The notes: generated by a model not told the origin, from the letters alone. Shown: positions 1-10,983, numbered from the stretch's first letter. The stretch is DNA of 64,000 nt from Thermomicrobiales bacterium (GCA_030447415.1 JAUJOZ010000009.1:93803-157802), one strand, 5' to 3'. Program-made: numbers and translations.

Positions 1-213
1 GGCCGGCGTCCTCCGGGCGCGGGCCGCCCGGCTGGACAGCGAGCGGACGGCCGCGCTGCTGGATGCGGTCGCCGCGGAACTCGGGCCGAGGGCGCTCGCC
101 GCCGGTCCCCGCGCGGCATCATCCCCGGGTCGGACCAGACCACTCCGCCAACGGCTCCACCCGATCAGCCCGCCTCGGCGTCGAACCTGGCCCCCGTCCT
201 TGCGCCCAGCGCT

Positions 214-2340
214 GTGCCCGCCACGCCCGACCCGGAGTTGGAGCCGCGGGTGCTGAAGGCGCTGCACACCCTCTTCGGTCACCCGGAGCTGCGCCCCGGC
301 CAAGCCGCGGTCGTCACAAATGTGCTCGCTCGCCGCGATACGCTGGCGACGATGCCGACCGGCGCCGGCAAGTCGCTGACGTTCCAGCTCCCCGCCATGC
401 TGCTGGACGGGGCGACGCTAGTCATCTCCCCGTTGATCGCGCTGATGAAGGATCAGGTCGAATCGCTTCCGGCGACGGTCCGTGAGCGGACGACGCTGAT
501 CAACAGTACCCTCTCCCCTGACGAGCAGCGACGGCGCCTCGACGGGATCGCCGACGGTGCCTACAAGCTCGTCTACGCCGCGCCGGAGCGCCTGCGCCAC
601 CAGGGATTCCTCCAGGCGATGCGCGCGCAGCCGGGGTCGGCCTCGTCGTGATCGACGAGGCCCACTGCATCAGCCTCTGGGGCCACGACTTCCGGCCCGA
701 CTACCTGGCGATCCCCGCGGCGCTGCCGGAGTTGGGGAATCCACCGGTGCTGGCCATCACCGCCACCGCGACGCCGGCGATGGCGGCGGCGATCGGCGAG
801 GGGCTGGGCCGAGAGCTGGACCGCGTTCGCGTCAGCCTCTTCCGCCCCAACCTCTTTTACGAGGTTCACCGGCTGGCCAACCGCGAGGCGAAAGTCACCA
901 AGATCGTCGAGATCTGCCGCCGGGAGCAAGGCGCCGGCATCGTCTACGTCTCGCCGCGCAAGGACGCCGAGCAGCTCGCCGGGGTGCTGCGTGATCGGGG
1001 CGTCGGCGCCATCCCCTACCACGCCGGCCTCGACCACACGCGCGCCGGCAACCAGGAGCGCTTCATGCAGGGGCGACCCCGGGTCGTGGTCGCGACGGTC
1101 GCCTTTGGCATGGGCGTCGACAAGGCCGACGTCCGCTTCATCGTCCACCTCAACCCGCCGCGCTCGCGGAGGCCTACGCCCAGGAGTCAGGTCGCGCCGG
1201 GCGCGACGGACTGCCGGCGCGCTGCGTCCTCCTCGTGGCACCGGCCGATCAGACGAGTTTGAACCGCGTGGCGCGACGGGACGAGCTGGACCTCGACACG
1301 GTTCGCCGCGTCTACGCCGGCATCCAGCGCGCCGCCGTCGCCGGCTGGGCAACGGTCGACCCCACCGCACTTCTGCCCGTGCCGGGGCCGGACGACAACC
1401 CGGACGACGACCCCGATCCCGGGTGGCGATCAGCCTGCTGGAGCAGGCCGGACTCGTCCGTCGCCACCCGGATCCCGCTGGCGGTCGCGGCGTGCGACTG
1501 GAGCTGCTGCCCGTGCCGCAGGACGCGACCACCCGGCTCACCGGTATCCTGGAGCGCGCCAGGCTGTCTGCCCGCGAACGGATCGCGCAGGTGATGGCGT
1601 ACGCGGCGGGCGGCCGTTGCCGCCACGCCGCGCTGGCTGCCCACCTCGGCGAAGCGCTACCACCGTGTGAGGTCGCCTGCGATGTGTGTACCGGGACGGC
1701 GACCGCGCCGGGCGAGCGCCGACCAATGGCTGGGGCGGCAGATAGTGGATCGCCGCCGCGCTCACAAACGACCGCGACTGACGCCCTCGCCGTGCTCGCC
1801 GCCGTGCGCACCCTCCCCTTCCCGATGGGCAAGACGGGGCTGGCGAAGCTCCTCGTCGGCTCGGTCGAGAGCCGGGTTCAGGCCGACCGCTCGCGAGCAT
1901 TCGGGGCACTTGCTGGCCTCACTCGCGGCAAAGTGGAGACGCTGCTCGACCGGCTGGTCGCCGACGGTTTTCTCCACCGCGACCTTGACCACGAGTTCAA
2001 GGTGATCACTTTGACGGAGCGCGGCGCGGAGGCGACGCTGGACGACCTAGCCGCCTACGCGGCTCCGGCCCGACCCGTCGCCCCCACCTTCGCCTCGGAC
2101 GACGACCTCGAGCTCGGCCCGGACGGCGTGGCACTGCTGGAGCGGCTCCACGCCTGGCGTCGGGACCGCGCCGCCCACGACGCCGTCCCGCCCTACGTCG
2201 TCGCACACAACACCATGCTCGAGGCAATCGCCCATGCGCGTCCAACGACGCCCGAGGCATTGCTGCGGGTCAAAGGCTTCGGTCCGGCACGAGTGGAGAA
2301 GTACGGTCCCGAGGTGCTGGAGGTCGTCCGCGGAGTGTAG
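214..2340 (+). pseudogene. recQ: RecQ-family ATP-dependent DNA helicase, interrupted by about 3 frameshifts
   Basis: ORFs 214-651, 648-1262, 1235-1594 and the end of 991-2340 together give one RecQ: Walker A 'TMPTGAGKSLTFQLPAM', 'VVIDEAHCISLWGHDFRPDY', RecQ zinc region 'CRHAALAAHLGE..PCEVACDVC', HRDC-like C-terminus 'LLRVKGFGPARVEKYG'. Confidence 0.88.
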
Positions 2341-2485
2341 GGACGACCCATGCCCCCGGCGCCTCGCCTTCTGGTCCCCGTTTCCCGACGCCCTCCACGG
2401 CAAGGTGTGAACGCCCGCGCCGCGTGCTGGCCGAGGACCGAGTCGTAGCCCGCCTCCGGTGCATCACCGTAGCTCACGCCGGCCG

Positions 2486-2494
2486 TGCTACACT
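2486..2494 (+). promoter_or_regulatory. putative -10 element (TGCTACACT) upstream of tRNA-Sec
   Basis: TACACT with extended TG motif about 30 nt before the mature tRNA 5' end. Confidence 0.4.
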
Positions 2495-2522
2495 CCGGGG
2501 TCCCCGAGGTGGCAGCGCGAGT

Positions 2523-2619
2523 GGGGGCGGATGGGGCCCGGTGGCCCCCCGGTCTTCAAAACCGTGTGGGCGTCGGTGATCCCGGCGCCGGTGGGTTCGA
2601 CTCCCATGCGCCCTCGCCA
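2523..2619 (+). tRNA. selC: tRNA-Sec (anticodon TCA)
   Basis: Anticodon loop CTTCAAA (UCA), T-arm GTGGG-TTCGACT-CCCAT, long variable arm 'gtgtgggcgtcggtgatcccggcgccg', extended acceptor GGGGGCG/CGCCCTC, discriminator G then encoded CCA. Same layout as E. coli selC. Confidence 0.93.
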
Positions 2620-3167
2620 CCCGAAAGGCCCATTGAATCAGGAAAAATGACGGGCCGGAGGATTCGTCTCCCGGCTGGCTCTCGTTCGCAACCCAGGATC
2701 TCTACCCCAAGCCATACCCCAAAACGCAGTGTCCAGTTCACGGCATCCGTCCCTGCTCGCGGCAACTCCCGGCGAGAATAGGAACGGCCCCATGGACCCC
2801 TCAAACGCAGAGGGGATAAGAGATACGGCCGCCCGAAACTGCCGGAAAGGGGGAGCGCCGACGCACCTCCGTTCCCCGCCCCGACGGGGCCGGCGCGTGG
2901 TGGCCGACCGCCCCGCCAAACTGCCGGATAGGGGAGACCGGTCGCCGTCACCCCGACGGGCCGGCTCGCCGCGACGCCGACGGAAATCGCCGGCTCCGGG
3001 GGAGCGGTTCGCGGTGCTAAGCGGACCACGGCGGGGTGGCGCCGGACGCGCGTCGCCGTTACTGGCGGTGCCGGGGGTGCCGGCTGCCGCCCGCTCGCCC
3101 CGTTGACAGCCTCGCCGGTGGCCGCCATGATGCGGGCACCCGACGCCTGTGGTGAGCGAATATCGCC

Positions 3168-5528
3168 ATGCCGAGCGCCCGCGCCCATCGCCCTCAGCTC
3201 GATCCCGTGCCGGTCCGGGCCGCTGACCAGCGGTCGTGCCGGTCGGCGTCCCTGCCCGCCCCGCTGACTAGCTTCGTCGGCCGGGCGCGCGAGATTGTGG
3301 CCGTCGCCGACCTGCTGCACCGCGAGGACGTGCGCCTGGTCGCGCTGACCGGACCCGGCGGGGTGGGCAAGACTCGCCTGGCGCAGCGCGTGGCCGCGGA
3401 ACTCGCGGATAACTTTGCCGACGGCGCCGCCTGGGTCGATCTCGCGCCGCTCGCCGACCCCAACCTCGTCGCGCCGACCGTGGCCCAGGCCCTCGGCGTG
3501 CGGGAGGCCGGCGACCGGTCGCTGTACGAGCGGCTCGCCGACGCGCTGCGGGACCGGGCGCTGCTGCTGGTGCTCGACAACTTCGAGCGCGTCGTCGACG
3601 CCGCCCCGCTGGTCGCACGGCTGCTTGCCGGGTGCCCTCGACTCAAGGTGTTAGCCACGAGCCGCGTGCACTTGCGCGTCTCGGGGAACGGCTCGTCCCC
3701 GTTGGACCGCTGGCCCTCCCCGAACCCGCGCGGCCCGCGCCGCTGCCGGAGCTGGCGGCGACCGAGGCCGTCGCCCTCTTCGTCGAGCGTGCCCAGGCGG
3801 CCCGACCCGACTTCGCGCTCACCACCGGCAACGCCGCTGCCGTCGCGGAGATCTGCCGCCAGCTGGACGGGCGGCCGCTGGCGATCGAGCTGGCAGCGGC
3901 CCGCGTCGCCGTGCTCCCCGGCGGCGCTCCTCGCCCGCCTGGAGCGCCGGCTGCCGCTGCTGACGGGCGGCCCGCGGGATTCGCCGGCGCGGCTGCGAAG
4001 CATGCGGGACGCCATCGGCTGGAGTCACGACCTGCTGAGCCAGGACGAGCAGGCGCTCTTCCGCTGCCTGGCCGTCTTCGTCGGTGGCTTCACGCTGGAG
4101 GCGGCCGAGGCCGTGGCGGCTGACGAAGGGATCGACGTCCTGGAGGGCGTCTCTCGCTGGTGGCCAAGAGCCTGGTGCGGGACGAGGAAGGATCGGGCGG
4201 GGAGCCGCGCTACCTCATGCTGGAGACGGTCCGGGAGTTTGGCCTGGAGCGGCTGGCCGAGCGCGGCGAGGAGCCGGCGATCCGCGCCGCCCATGCCGCC
4301 TTTTTCCTGGCGCTGGCCGAGGCGGCGGAGCCGCGCCTGATGGGGCCGGATGAGGCGACATGGCTGGATCGGCTAGCCACCGAACTGCCACCACGCGGGC
4401 CGCCCTGGCGTGGACACTGGAGCACGAGGCGGCCGAGACGGCCCTGCGGCTGGCGACAAACCTGTTCTGGTTTTGGTACTCCCGAGGCGATCGGCGCGAG
4501 GGCGAGCGCTGGCTCGGAGCGGCGCTGGCAAGGGGCAGCGGCGGGACGACGGCGCGGGCCGACGCGCTGATCGCCGCCGCCCTCGTCGCCACGGTGCTCG
4601 ACTGCGCGGCGGCCGTCGAGCTGGCCGAGGAGGGCCTCGCGGTGTCACGCGCTTGCGGGTACGCCGCCGGCAGCGCCCGGGCGCTGCTTGCCTCGGCCGC
4701 GCGGCGGAATGGGCGGGGGATTTCGACCGCGCCGTAGGGCTCGAAGAGGAGGCGCTGGCGCTGCTGCGCGACCTCGATGACCCGTTTCGGACGGCCTTGG
4801 TGCTCGTGAACCTGGCGGACGCGAACCTCTGGCGGGCGACCTCGCGCCGGCGCAGGCGCACGCCGCGGAGGGTTGGCCCTGGCTCGGTCGACGGGAAACG
4901 AATCACGCCGTCGCCCTGGCGCTCGGGCCGGTTGCGGTGGCGGCGACTTAGGAGGGCGACCTCGCCCGGGCGGCCCGACTGTATGAGGAGCGGCTCTCTC
5001 CCTCTGGATGGCGCTCGGCGACCGGCGGGGCGTCGGCGGGACGTTGGCGGGCTGGCCGGCGTGGCGGCGGCGAGCGGGCAACCCGAGCGGGCGGCCCGAC
5101 TGCTCGGCGCCGCCGACGCGCTGCGGGACCAGCTCGGCGTCGCCCGCCTCTCCCACCATGTGCACGGCGAGCGCGTCCTGGCCGCCACGCGGGCGTGCCT
5201 GGGCGAAGAGGCCTTCGCGGTGGCGTGGACGACGGGGCGGGCGATGCTGCTCGAGGCGGCGATCGCCGACGCCCTCGCCCTGGCGGCCGAAGCGCAGCCG
5301 TCGCCGCTCGGCACGATGCCGCCGGTCGGTCATCCCACCGGCCTGACGCGCCGCGAGGGCGAGGTGCTGCGCCTGCTCGGGGAGCGGCTGACCGACCGCG
5401 AGATCGCCGAGCGGCTCTTCATCTCGCCGCGGACCGCCTCCAAGCACGTCCAGGCGATCCTCGCCAAGCTCCCCGCCCTCCCGCCGCGCGCCGCCGCCGC
5501 GGAGGCGAAGCGCCTCGGGTTGGCCTAG
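3168..5528 (+). pseudogene. LuxR-family transcriptional regulator with N-terminal NB-ARC/AAA ATPase, interrupted by multiple frameshifts
   Basis: 'PLTSFVGRAREI', 'LTGPGGVGKTRLA', 'LLLVLDNFERVVDAAPLV', 'RYLMLETVREFGLERL' and C-terminal LuxR HTH 'LTRREGEVLRLLGERLTDREIAERLFISPRTASKHV' lie in successive frames. Confidence 0.85.
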
Positions 5529-5734
5529 GACTCGGCCGCGCGGCGACCGTCGCGTCAGCGCACCCCGGTCCGCGAGATACGTAGGTCACCTCCCGCAAAT
5601 ACGCAACTTCTGCCCATGCGCCCGGCCGCCCAGTCGCTCATGCTGGCTCCACGGCCTCGGGTCGTGCCGAGGGGCAGGGATTCGGCAGCAGGCCGTGACC
5701 TTGCCCCACTCACCACGCATGGAGGGATATCCCG

Positions 5735-6295
5735 ATGCGCAAGCTCCTCACCACCTTCACGGTCCTGCTGCCGGTCCTCGCTCTCGTGCTCGCTGGGGCC
5801 GTCGCCCTCGGCCGCCCCTCATCGCATGTCAGCGCCCAGGACGCCACCCCGGGAGCCGGCGACGCGCCGCCCATCCAGGGGGTCACCTTCGAGCTCCTCA
5901 GCAGCGGGGGCGAGCCGGCAGCCGCCTCCGGGCAGACCCTCGCCTTCGTCCGCATGACCATCGAACCGGGCGGCTTCATCAGCGCCCACGGCCACCCCGG
6001 CGCGCAGATCTGGTACGTCGAGGCCGGGGCGTTCACCACCACCATGCTGGAGGGGACCCTGCAGGTCACGCGCGCGGCCGAGGGCGGCACACCCGTTCCG
6101 GCGGAGCAGCTCATGGCCGGCGCGGAGGCCACGCTGTCACCTGGGGACGCGGCGTTCTTGGACGCCGACGTGGTGCACACCGTCCGTCACGCGGGCGACG
6201 AGCCCACCATCGTCCTGATCCCGGCGCTCTTCGAGAGCGGCCAGCCGCCGCTCATCTTCCACCAAGGTCACGGCGAGGCGACGCCGGCGGCGTAG
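5735..6295 (+). CDS. secreted cupin-domain protein
   Basis: Signal peptide then 'SAQDATPGAG', cupin motif 'GGFISAHGHPGAQIWYVEAGAFTTTML...LSPGDAAFLDADVVHTVRHAGDEPT'. Confidence 0.85.
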   Translation: MRKLLTTFTVLLPVLALVLAGAVALGRPSSHVSAQDATPGAGDAPPIQGVTFELLSSGGEPAAASGQTLAFVRMTIEPGGFISAHGHPGAQIWYVEAGAFTTTMLEGTLQVTRAAEGGTPVPAEQLMAGAEATLSPGDAAFLDADVVHTVRHAGDEPTIVLIPALFESGQPPLIFHQGHGEATPAA

Positions 6296-6458
6296 CGGGC
6301 GCGAGCGTCGCCATGGGGACGCCGGAGCGATCCTCTGGAGCCTCCCCTGCATCCCCGGCAGCAGTGGGCAGATCGACCCAAAGCAGCACGAGGGGAGAAA
6401 ACAAGGACGGTCCGCTTCAACGACCTCGCTCGCCGCGTCTCCATCTCCCGCCTCGTCG

Positions 6459-6947
6459 CTACAGGCGAAACGCTTGAAGCCGCATGGGCGGGGAATCCCG
6501 CTGGCTAGCCATCCGACCTGCCGCCCGATTTCGGGCGTTCCGTTCCTCGCTCGCCGCCTTTGTCCCATCTCCCAAGCGCGCCAGCGATCCCCAATGCCGC
6601 CGATGTGGCACCTTCTGCCCACGTCGGACGAACGAGCAGTAGCCGAGCGACAGTCCCGTCGCCTCGGCCATGACGCTGAGCGGGACCGAGCGCAACCGGG
6701 GAAGGATGCCTCGGGCGAAGTCCACCGGGTGCGCCGTGTCAGCCGCGCCCCGTTGCTGCTCCCACCGCTCGATGGCCGCGACGTGCTCGGCGTTCCGCTT
6801 CCCCCGCTTGCGTCCCGCCTCCCCGCCGTGGGCTGGGTCGGTGCCGGTGGCCCGCTGCTTCGCGAGTGCGGCGAGTCCGTCCGCCGCGGCGCCGTCGCGG
6901 CTGCTATCCGGATGAGGGGCGGCATGAGCCGGCATGCCGCTTCCCAC
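6459..6947 (-). CDS. hypothetical protein / probable gene relic with HTH-like C-terminal motif
   Basis: 'DPAHGGEAGRKRGKRNAEHVAAIERWEQQRG...ILPRLRSVPLSVMAEATGLSLGYCSFVRRGQKVPHRRHWGSL' is protein-like; upstream part looks degraded. Confidence 0.5.
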   Translation of the reverse strand: MGSGMPAHAAPHPDSSRDGAAADGLAALAKQRATGTDPAHGGEAGRKRGKRNAEHVAAIERWEQQRGAADTAHPVDFARGILPRLRSVPLSVMAEATGLSLGYCSFVRRGQKVPHRRHWGSLARLGDGTKAASEERNARNRAAGRMASQRDSPPMRLQAFRL

Positions 6948-7256
6948 GACTGGTTCGACTCCTTCCCGACGTCACTCCGCAATCTCGGCAGCATTTGCAC
7001 CCTGCGCCGCAGCGAACCGACAGTCCACCCCTCGCATGGTCCCCGCTCCCCCCGACCGCTTGACCACTGCGTGTGGTAAGAGGTAGGCGAGCGGACCTCG
7101 GTGGGTCGGCACTCACTTCCCCTTGGTACGCCTCCAGCCGTGCCGTGATGGAGAATAGGGCCCAGCTCGTCAGCAACGTGACGCCGGCGCTGCGGAACCG
7201 GCCGGCAAGATGCGGTCGGTGCGCCAAGTGCCGATCCTCTGGGGGAGCAACGCCGA

Positions 7257-8104
7257 TGAACGTCTATGTGTCGGTCGACATCGAGGGCATCACGGGGGTC
7301 GTCCACGGGGACATGATGACGGCCGACGGCCGGGAGTACGACCGCGGCCGCCGGTTGATGACTGCGGACGCGAACACCGCGATCGAAGGGCTGGTCCAGG
7401 CCGGGGCGACTTACATCCTGGTCAACGACTCCCACGGGCCGATGCGCAATCTGCTCGTTGAGGAGTTGCACCCGGCCGCTCACCTTCTATCGGGCAGCGG
7501 CGACGCGAAGCCCTACTGCCAGCTGGAGGCCGCCGACGACGCCCCGTTCGACGCCGCGGTCTTCGTCGGCTACCACGCCATGGCGAAGGCGTCGCGGGCC
7601 ATCCATCCCCACACGATCGCCGGCGCCGCCGTCGCCGAGCTGCGGATCAACGGACGCCCCCACGGAGAGACCGGCTTGAACGCCGGCGTTCTCGCGTCGC
7701 TGGGCATCCCAACGGTAATGGTCACCGGCGATGGCACGACCTGCGACGAGGCCCGAGCGTTCCTCGGCGAGGAGATCGAGACGGTCACCGTCAAGGACGC
7801 CCGCGGTCGCAACGCGGCGATCTGCCGGCCGCTAGCGGCGACGCGGCCGGAGATCACCGCGGCCGCGGTCCGCGCGCTCGCCAACCGGGGGCAGACGCGC
7901 CGGTACGAGCCAGAGCGGCCCTGGCGCCTCGAGGTCGACTTCGTCCGGATGGAGCAGTGCGATCGCGCGGCGCGCACCGGCGGGGCGGAGCGGCTTGGCC
8001 CGCTGACCGTGCTGGTATCGGGCGACAACCCCTGGGAGCAGTACCGCGTCCTCTGGGCGACCCTCCGGTCCGCGCTCTACGAACCGGCCGCGTGGCTCGC
8101 CTGA
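7257..8104 (+). CDS. M55 family D-aminopeptidase (DppA-like)
   Basis: 'MNVYVSVDIEGITGVVHGDMM', 'ILVNDSHGPMRNLL', 'VFVGYHAMAKA...HPHTIAG'; ATG at 7257 preferred over the longer ORF start. Confidence 0.92.
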
Positions 8105-8488
8105 ACGGCCACCACCCAGCCGCAAGCCCGCATGGTCCTTCCGCTACGGCTTCGCGACTCGGCGCTCGTTCCCAGCCGGCCAGTCGATGGCGCGCCCGCG
8201 AGACACCGGTCGGGGGTTTCGCCGAGGACGGCTTCCATCACGGCCGCGGCCTGGGCCTGCGGAACGGGTCCTAGTCGGAAGGAAGCGTCCAGCGCCGGGT
8301 GTTAGCGGCCCCGCCACCTGGCTCGCTCCCCATCTTCAGGAGCATGCTCTGACACGGCAACACGGTCTGGACGGTGTGCCGACGGTCGTGCCAGATGCTC
8401 CATAGCAAAAGGCTCCGTTCCCGGGTTCCCGCCGTGCTTAGGAGGCATACCCCTGTCTCAGCGGAACGGCCGGCCGGCCTCGCACCGC

Positions 8489-8494
8489 TATAAT
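8489..8494 (+). promoter_or_regulatory. -10 element TATAAT
   Basis: Perfect TATAAT overlapping the ATG (8493) used by the ORF track; real start is probably GTG 8544. Confidence 0.5.
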
Positions 8495-8543
8495 GGCCGC
8501 CGCTTCGGAACGGACGCGGCCGGGAGCGACAGGGGCGGACGCG

Positions 8544-9644
8544 GTGGAAGCGGTCGTGCTGGTGGGCGGGTTGGGGACGCGGCTGCGACCGCTGACCTTG
8601 ACCACCCCGAAGCCGATGATTCCCGTGCTGAATCGGCCCTTCCTCGAGCATGCGGTGTGCTGGCTCGCGGGCCACGGAGTCGACCACCTGGTCTTCAGCA
8701 CCTACCACCTGGCGAACGAGATCCGCGCCTATTTCGGCGCCGGCGCGGGCTTCGGCCTGGCGATCAGCTACGCCGAGGAGGAGCGCCCCCTCGGTACCGC
8801 CGGCGCGATGAAAAACGCCGCCCCCCTCCTTCGCGACGACCGGTTCATCCTCTTCAACGGCGACATCCTGACCGACCTTGACCTCACCGCGCTGATGGAC
8901 CACCACCGCGCGAAAGGGGCCACGGCCACCGTCGCGCTGGCGGAGGTCGCCGACCCCACGGCCTTCGGCATGGTGGAGGTCGACGCCGACGACCGGGTCG
9001 TGCGCTGGGTGGAGAAGCCGGCCTGGCAGGAGGTCACCTCCCGCTGGGTCAACCTCGGCGGCTCGATCTTTGAGCGCCACGCGCTGGAGTACGTCGAGGA
9101 GGGGGCGGTCAAGTCCCTGGAGCGCGACCTCTACCCGGCGTTGATCGGGGGCGGCGAACCGGTCGCCGGGTTCCGCTCGACCGCGTTCTGGAAGGACCTC
9201 GGGACGCCGGCACTGTACCGATCCGCCCACTACGACGCCCTGCTCGGGCGGGTCGCGTTGCCGTCGTTGGCTCCGGCGCCGCCCGACCCCACCGCCTATC
9301 CCGGCGTCCGCTTCTACGGTCCGATCGTCGTCGGCGATGGGTGTCGCCTGGCGCCCGGGACCCGGATCGTCGGCCCAGCCTGCATCGGACCGGGATGCCA
9401 GGTCGCACCTGGCTGCACGATCGAGCGGGCGATCCTTTGGGCCGGGGTCCGGGTCGGCGCCGGCACCCAGATCAGTGAGGCAATCGTCGGCCGCGACGTG
9501 ACGGTCGGGGCCGGCTGCGTCGTCCGCGGGGACACGGTCGTCGGCGAGCACGCCACGATCGGCGCCAACAATCAACTCGCCAAGGGTGTACGGATCGCCC
9601 ACGGCTGCACCATCCCCGATGGCGCCATCCAGTTCGTCGAGTAG
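8544..9644 (+). CDS. NDP-sugar pyrophosphorylase / mannose-1-phosphate guanylyltransferase-like nucleotidyltransferase
   Basis: 'VEAVVLVGGLGTRLRPLTLTTPKPMIPVLNRPFLEH', 'EERPLGTAGAMKNAA', 'FNGDILTDLDL', C-terminal hexapeptide repeats. Confidence 0.92.
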   Translation: MEAVVLVGGLGTRLRPLTLTTPKPMIPVLNRPFLEHAVCWLAGHGVDHLVFSTYHLANEIRAYFGAGAGFGLAISYAEEERPLGTAGAMKNAAPLLRDDRFILFNGDILTDLDLTALMDHHRAKGATATVALAEVADPTAFGMVEVDADDRVVRWVEKPAWQEVTSRWVNLGGSIFERHALEYVEEGAVKSLERDLYPALIGGGEPVAGFRSTAFWKDLGTPALYRSAHYDALLGRVALPSLAPAPPDPTAYPGVRFYGPIVVGDGCRLAPGTRIVGPACIGPGCQVAPGCTIERAILWAGVRVGAGTQISEAIVGRDVTVGAGCVVRGDTVVGEHATIGANNQLAKGVRIAHGCTIPDGAIQFVE

Positions 9645-9792
9645 AGACGCATGAGCCAGGGGCCAAGGGGCAAGAGGCGAGAAGCTCCCCAGGGCGGAGG
9701 GGTTGCCCTGCCCCGACGGTGACCGTCACGTCTCGGTTCGGTACCGGCGCCTCCGCCCCGCCCTGCCCCCCTGCCGCTTGCCCCTTGGCTCG

Positions 9793-10956
9793 CTACTCTG
9801 CCAGCACCGTCGCTGCCTCGGGGTCGAAGACGACCCGAGCCGGATCGCCAACCCGGCGCTCGACTTCGCCGAGGACGCCGTTCTGTCGGTGGACGGCGAG
9901 GGTCGCGCCGTGCAGCAGGCGTACGACGTACTTAGTGTGGGTCCCCAAGTAGATGACGTCCGCCAGCTCCCCCGTCAACACATTCCACGACGCCGCCCCA
10001 TCGGCCACGTCGTCGGCGAAGGCCACCTTCTCCGGCCGAACGGCGACCGTCACTGTCCCTGCGGGTGCGGTGCCGCCCATGATGCGGGCGCGAATCACGC
10101 CAGACCCGGGCAGCTCCACGTCAGCAATCGTGCCGCAGGTGCCAAGGAGTCGGCCCTCAAGAACATTCGTCTGCCCAATGAAGTCGGCGACGAAGCGGTT
10201 GCGGGGGCGCTCGTAGATCTCCGCCGGGGGGCCGAGCTGGAGAATGCGACCCGCATCCATGACCGCGATCCGATCGGACATCGTCAGCGCTTCCTCCTGG
10301 TCGTGGGTGACGTAGACGAAGGTCGCCCCGACCTCCCGGTTCAGGCGCTTGAGCTCCAGTTGCATCGCCTGGCGCAGCTTGAGGTCGAGCGCCCCCAACG
10401 GCTCGTCCAGGAGGAGGACGGCGGGGCGGTTGACCAGTGCGCGGGCCAGCGCGACCCGCTGCCGCTCTCCCCCTGAAAGCTCTGACGGCTTGCGCGCATC
10501 GACGTGCGGCAGCCGCACCATCGCCAGTGCCTCGGCGACGCGCCGCCGACGTTCCGCCTTTGGCACCCGGGCCATGGCGAGGCCATACCCGACGTTCTGG
10601 CCGACGGTGAGGTGGGGGAAGAGGGCGTAGTTCTGGAAGACGGTGTTGACCGGCCGCTCGTTCGGCGGGCGCCGCCCCATCTCCTCGCCCGCGATCAGGA
10701 CGGCGCCGGAGGTCGGCAGCTCAAAACCGCCGATCATTCGCAGCGTCGTCGTCTTGCCGCACCCCGAAGGGCCGAGCAGGGTCAGAAACTCGCCCGGCGC
10801 CACCGCCAGCGACATCCCATCGACGGCGGCGACCTCGCCGAACAGCTTGCGCACGTCGCGCAATTCCACGCTCGGCGGCGGACCGGCGGCCTCGGGGGGG
10901 ACGGGGTGGGCCGCCAGCACCACATCGGGTTCCCGAATCACGGTGTTCGTCATCAC
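9793..10956 (-). CDS. potA: ABC transporter ATP-binding protein (spermidine/putrescine PotA type)
   Basis: 'LLGPSGCGKTTTLRMIGGFE', 'LSGGERQRVALARALVNRPAVLLLDEPLGALD', 'YVTHDQEEALTMSDRIAVM', C-terminal TOBE domain. Confidence 0.93.
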   Translation of the reverse strand: MMTNTVIREPDVVLAAHPVPPEAAGPPPSVELRDVRKLFGEVAAVDGMSLAVAPGEFLTLLGPSGCGKTTTLRMIGGFELPTSGAVLIAGEEMGRRPPNERPVNTVFQNYALFPHLTVGQNVGYGLAMARVPKAERRRRVAEALAMVRLPHVDARKPSELSGGERQRVALARALVNRPAVLLLDEPLGALDLKLRQAMQLELKRLNREVGATFVYVTHDQEEALTMSDRIAVMDAGRILQLGPPAEIYERPRNRFVADFIGQTNVLEGRLLGTCGTIADVELPGSGVIRARIMGGTAPAGTVTVAVRPEKVAFADDVADGAASWNVLTGELADVIYLGTHTKYVVRLLHGATLAVHRQNGVLGEVERRVGDPARVVFDPEAATVLAE

Positions 10957-10983
10957 GTTCGATGCTGCCGCCGAGCTCGGGGC

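Noticed and set aside
640-660. TGA ending the first recQ ORF considered as a second Sec codon
   Set aside because: The conserved LVVIDEAHC reading uses a different frame (gtc gtg atc gac), so this TGA is out of frame after a frameshift; no recoding needed.
8271-9602. 443-aa minus-strand ORF
   Set aside because: Antisense shadow of the nucleotidyltransferase gene.
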